Shown piece after piece: positions 60,951 to 64,000 of a DNA stretch of 64,000 nt; the stretch's first letter is position 1, and every line of letters begins with the position of its first letter. The stretch is from contig NZ_CP089391.1 of the NCBI RefSeq assembly GCF_027594865.1, positions 806,001 through 870,000 of the forward strand, given 5' to 3'. The translations under genes and the position numbers were made by a program. This DNA is from Bradyrhizobium xenonodulans (GTDB taxonomy: Bacteria; Pseudomonadota; Alphaproteobacteria; Rhizobiales; Xanthobacteraceae). The notes under the pieces were generated by a model. That model saw nothing but the letters and a program-made list of their open reading frames with translations, ran no database searches and was not told the DNA's origin.

Positions 60951-63182
60951 ATGAAACGTCTCAAGATCCTGCGGCGGTGGTTTGCGCGGAAGCTCGGCAT
61001 TGCGGGGCTGATGTGCCTTGCGCTGCTGGTCCTGTTTGCCGGCGCCCGGCTGTGGGATCCGCCGCCGATCCAGGAATTGCGGCTGCGCACCTTCGACATG
61101 TTCCAATTGATCGATCCGCGCCACAAGGCGGCGCGGCCGGTCACCATCGTCGACATCGACGACAAGAGCCTGGCCACGCTCGGCCAGTGGCCGTGGCCGC
61201 GGACGCGGATCGCGGATTTGATCCAGAACCTCACCAGTAACGGCGCGGTGGCGATCGGCTTCGACGTGGTGTTCTCGGAGCCCGACCGGCTCAACCCGGA
61301 TCTGGTCGCGGGCCAGATGCGTTATCTCGATGATGCCACCCGCGCCAAGCTGCGCGAGCTGCCGACCAACGACCAGATCCTGTCCGAAGCGATCAAGCGA
61401 TCGCGCGTGGTGCTGGGCGAGACCGGCCTGCCCGACATCCTGACCGAACTCGACAAGTCGCTTCCGTTCACCGGTGTCGCGACGGTCGGCGAGGATCGCG
61501 CGGAACGCTTCTTGTTCGAATTTCCCGGCCTCTTGCGCAACGTGCCCGTCATCGAGAAGGTCGCGGCCGGCCGCGGCCTGTTCACCATCAGGACCGAGCG
61601 CGACGGCCTGATCCGCCGCGTGCCGATGGTGATGCGCGCCCAGGGCAACATCATGCCCTCGCTCAGTCTCGAGATCCTGCGCGTCGTCACGGGCACGCCA
61701 ACGCTGCTGGTGCGGACCGACAAGTCCGGCGTGCGGGCCGTGCGCCTCAAGGGCGTTGAGATTCCGACCGACAAGAACGGCCAGTTCTGGGTGCACTATG
61801 CCCGTCATGACCCCTCGATCTACGTCTCGGCGGCCGACGTGCTCGACAACACCGTGTCGCCGAGCAAGATCAACGGCAAGCTGGTGCTGATCGGCACGTC
61901 CGCCGCCGGGCTGAACGACATCAAGACCACGCCGGTATCGCGAACCATGCCGGGCGTCGAGATCCACGCCCAGGTGCTGGAGAGCGTGCTGAGCGGCGCG
62001 GTGATCTCCCAGCCGAACTACGCGCTCGGCGTCGAATTGCTTGCCGCGCTCGTCATCGGACTTCTGGTGATCGTCTTCACGCCGAATCTCGGGCCGGTGC
62101 GGCTGGTGCTCGCGGGTGCGATGTTCGCAGCGATCCTGGTCGGCGTGTCCTGGTTCTTTTACGCGCAGTACCGCTATCTGATCGACTTCACCTATCCGCT
62201 GCTGTCGACCACCGCGGTCTATCTGACGCTGATCTTCGCGAGCTTCGTACGCGAGCAGCGGCAGCGTGTGCAGATCCGCGGGCAATTCGCGCAATACATG
62301 TCACCGGTGCTGGTCGAGCAGCTCGCGCAGTCGCCGGAAAAGCTCGTGCTCGGCGGCGAGGAGCGCGAGATGACGATCATGTTCTCCGACGTGCGCGGCT
62401 TCACCACCATCTCGGAGACCTACAAGCACGATCCGCAAGGCCTGATCGCGCTGATGAACCGCTTCCTGACGCCGCTGACCGACGTAATCATCGAGCGAAA
62501 GGGCTATATCGACAAATACATGGGCGACGCCATCATGGCGTTCTGGAACGCGCCGCTCGACGATGCCGAGCACGAGATCAACGCCTGCGAGGCCGCGATC
62601 CAGATGCTGGAGCAGATCGACGCGGTCAACAAGGAGCGCGAGCAGGAAGCCGCCGACGGCGGCCACGTCTATATCCCGCTCAATGTCGGCATCGGCCTCA
62701 ACACCGGCATCGGCGTGGTCGGCAACATGGGCTCGGACCTGAAGAAGAACTATTCGGTGCTCGGCGACAGCGTGAACCTCGCCTCGCGTCTCGAAGGCCA
62801 GTCGAAGGAATACGGCTTTCCCATCATCGTCGGATCCAGGACCGCGCTCGCCGCCAAGGATAAGTTCGCGATCCTCGAGCTCGACTTCATCATGGTCAAG
62901 GGCAAGACCGAGCCGGAGGTGATCTACGCCATCGCCGGCCGCGAGGACGTGATGCATTCGGGCGCCTTCCAGCGCCTGCGTAACATCACCATCGAGATGC
63001 TCGGCTGCTACCGCGGCCGCGACTGGCAGGGCGCGCTGGACGCGATCGAGCGCGGCCGTCGCAGCGAGGACGCCGACACGCTGGAAAAGCTGTTCAAGCT
63101 GTACGAGGTGCGCATCAAGGATTTCCAGCTCAATCCGCCGGCAGAGGGCTGGACCGGGGCGTATGCGCTGCTGACGAAGTAG
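60951..63182 (+). CDS. CHASE2-domain adenylate/guanylate cyclase
   Basis: A 743-residue membrane protein. TM1 lies near residues 18-32, a CHASE2 periplasmic sensor domain spans about 40-350 (VTIVDIDDKSLATLGQWPWP, later TTPVSRTMPGVEIHAQVL), three transmembrane segments follow (about 360-430) and then a class III cyclase catalytic domain. The metal-binding aspartates are Asp480 (IMFSDVRGF) and Asp526 (IDKYMGDAIMAFW). GIGLNTGIGVVGNMGS and YSVLGDSVNLASRLEGQ complete the core, so activity is likely, though ATP or GTP preference is not certain. The gene starts 82 bases after the surface protein gene, so they are probably co-transcribed. Confidence 0.92.
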   Translation: MKRLKILRRWFARKLGIAGLMCLALLVLFAGARLWDPPPIQELRLRTFDMFQLIDPRHKAARPVTIVDIDDKSLATLGQWPWPRTRIADLIQNLTSNGAVAIGFDVVFSEPDRLNPDLVAGQMRYLDDATRAKLRELPTNDQILSEAIKRSRVVLGETGLPDILTELDKSLPFTGVATVGEDRAERFLFEFPGLLRNVPVIEKVAAGRGLFTIRTERDGLIRRVPMVMRAQGNIMPSLSLEILRVVTGTPTLLVRTDKSGVRAVRLKGVEIPTDKNGQFWVHYARHDPSIYVSAADVLDNTVSPSKINGKLVLIGTSAAGLNDIKTTPVSRTMPGVEIHAQVLESVLSGAVISQPNYALGVELLAALVIGLLVIVFTPNLGPVRLVLAGAMFAAILVGVSWFFYAQYRYLIDFTYPLLSTTAVYLTLIFASFVREQRQRVQIRGQFAQYMSPVLVEQLAQSPEKLVLGGEEREMTIMFSDVRGFTTISETYKHDPQGLIALMNRFLTPLTDVIIERKGYIDKYMGDAIMAFWNAPLDDAEHEINACEAAIQMLEQIDAVNKEREQEAADGGHVYIPLNVGIGLNTGIGVVGNMGSDLKKNYSVLGDSVNLASRLEGQSKEYGFPIIVGSRTALAAKDKFAILELDFIMVKGKTEPEVIYAIAGREDVMHSGAFQRLRNITIEMLGCYRGRDWQGALDAIERGRRSEDADTLEKLFKLYEVRIKDFQLNPPAEGWTGAYALLTK

Positions 63183-63200
63183 TTGCCCGCGTCACCGCTC

Positions 63201-63292
63201 TCGTAGGGTGGGCAAAGGCGCATAGCGCCGTGCCCACGGTCTTTCGCGGCGGCTGAAGGTGGTGGGCACGCTTCGCTTTGCCCACCCTACGA
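63201..63292. repeat. Intergenic palindrome TCGTAGGGTGGGCAAAG/CTTTGCCCACCCTACGA
   Basis: Perfect 17-base outer arms (63201-63217 and 63276-63292), with an inner GCCGTGCCCAC/GTGGGCACGC pair. It fills most of the gap between the convergent cyclase and binding-protein genes. No T-run follows on either side. Confidence 0.8.
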
Positions 63293-63309
63293 CAGCTGCG
63301 CGTGAACCC

Positions 63310-64000
63310 TCACTCCATCCCGATCGTCGTCAGATCCTGGAACCAGTGCTGCGCCTGCACGAACTGTTTCACCTTCGGCGACAGGGCATGCGGGTTGGTG
63401 TCGTGGACGACCCAGACCAGCGTAGCGTCGTCGACGATCAGCGTATGTGCCTGCGCCAGCAACTCGTCCTGCTTGGCGCTGTCGAACGTCTGCTTGGCCT
63501 TGTCGATCAACGCGTCCACCTCGGGGTTCTTGTAGCCGCCCCAGTTGACGCCGACCGGCGCGATCTGGCCGGAATGGAAGAAGCGGACGATGGCGTAGAG
63601 CGGGTCGGAGGTGACATAGGCGATGTTGTTGGCGGTGATGCCGGCGTTGATCTCGTCGGCCGCGCCCTTGCGCCAATGCGTATAGAGTGTCTCGAGCTCG
63701 ACGACCTTGAAGTCGATGTCGATGCCGATCTCCTTGAAGCTCTGCTGCAGGAACTCGTTCATCGGCAGCGACAGCATCTGGCCGGTGCCGCCCTGCGCGA
63801 TGATGAAGGTGGCCTTCAGCGGTTTTGCTTTTGAATAGCCGGCTTCCTCGACCAGCTTCTTCGCGGCAGCCAGATCGTATTTCAGCTCGAAGCTGGGCTT
63901 GCCGAACCACGGGCTCGATGGATCGACCTGACCCTTTGCGGGTTTTGCTAGCCCGTTCATCAGGCCGACCACCGCCTCGCGGTCGATCGCGAGGTTGAGC
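63310..64000 (-). CDS. Peptide-type ABC solute-binding protein, C-terminal part
   Basis: The gene enters from the right edge; the last 230 or so codons are inside. The reading frame gives LNLAIDREAVVGLMNG, PSSPWFGKPSFELKYDLAAA, KLVEEAGYSKAKPLKATFII and a C-terminal HDTNPHALSPKVKQFVQAQH, all features of family-5 binding proteins (DppA/OppA type). This is a different gene from that at 23538. The transport permeases should lie outside the window. The ligand cannot be told. Confidence 0.9.
   Translation of the reverse strand, partial: LNLAIDREAVVGLMNGLAKPAKGQVDPSSPWFGKPSFELKYDLAAAKKLVEEAGYSKAKPLKATFIIAQGGTGQMLSLPMNEFLQQSFKEIGIDIDFKVVELETLYTHWRKGAADEINAGITANNIAYVTSDPLYAIVRFFHSGQIAPVGVNWGGYKNPEVDALIDKAKQTFDSAKQDELLAQAHTLIVDDATLVWVVHDTNPHALSPKVKQFVQAQHWFQDLTTIGME

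Overview
The window reads as chromosomal DNA of a Bradyrhizobium-type alphaproteobacterium. Evidence is the uniformly high GC, an ALA synthase (HemA) for the Shemin pathway, two perfect FixK-type boxes (TTGAT-N4-ATCAA), an Irr-family Fur homologue, an Omp25/31-type porin-like barrel, many ABC uptake systems, and several families of short intergenic palindromes. The genus is inferred from these features, not from a database search. I found no rRNA, tRNA, CRISPR array, insertion sequence, integrase or phage gene.

Layout, 1-16 kb: the start of an MHS-type transporter, an orphan LuxR-type response regulator, and a large winged-helix/ATPase regulator divergent from a four-gene detoxification-like operon (ohr, Tat-exported epoxide-hydrolase-like enzyme, cytochrome P460, SDR). 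Then come a symporter-histidine kinase-receiver hybrid, hemA with an upstream FixK box, a metallo-beta-lactamase-fold hydrolase and a chemoreceptor.

16-28 kb: an outer-membrane barrel with a clear terminator, a small HTH protein, two related tiny exported proteins on either side of an AEC permease, a complete peptide-type ABC importer with a fused double ATPase, a divergent TetR regulator, a DUF3313 lipoprotein behind a promoter with an embedded palindrome, and a DUF2147 protein. A FixK box then lies between a small unknown gene and an irr-like gene.

28-42 kb: two paralogous winged-helix/TPR regulators enclose an MddA-like thiol methyltransferase and a GFA-family protein. A lyase of the PcaB/PurB superfamily, an M29 aminopeptidase, a cupin, an amidohydrolase, a UlaG-like hydrolase and an ABC exporter pair follow.

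42-50 kb: a compact livHMGF, acyl-CoA synthetase, livK operon, probably for an organic acid activated to its CoA thioester rather than for plain amino-acid uptake.

50-64 kb: the most interesting block. A LprI-like cysteine-rich exported protein and a LapG-class (BTLCP) cysteine protease lie upstream of an 8.4-kb gene for a FecR/VCBS/beta-helix surface protein with a type I secretion-like C-terminus. A CHASE2 adenylate/guanylate cyclase follows directly. Together they look like a surface adhesin with its own protease and second-messenger sensor, but no type I export genes are present here. The window ends inside a second peptide-type solute-binding protein gene.
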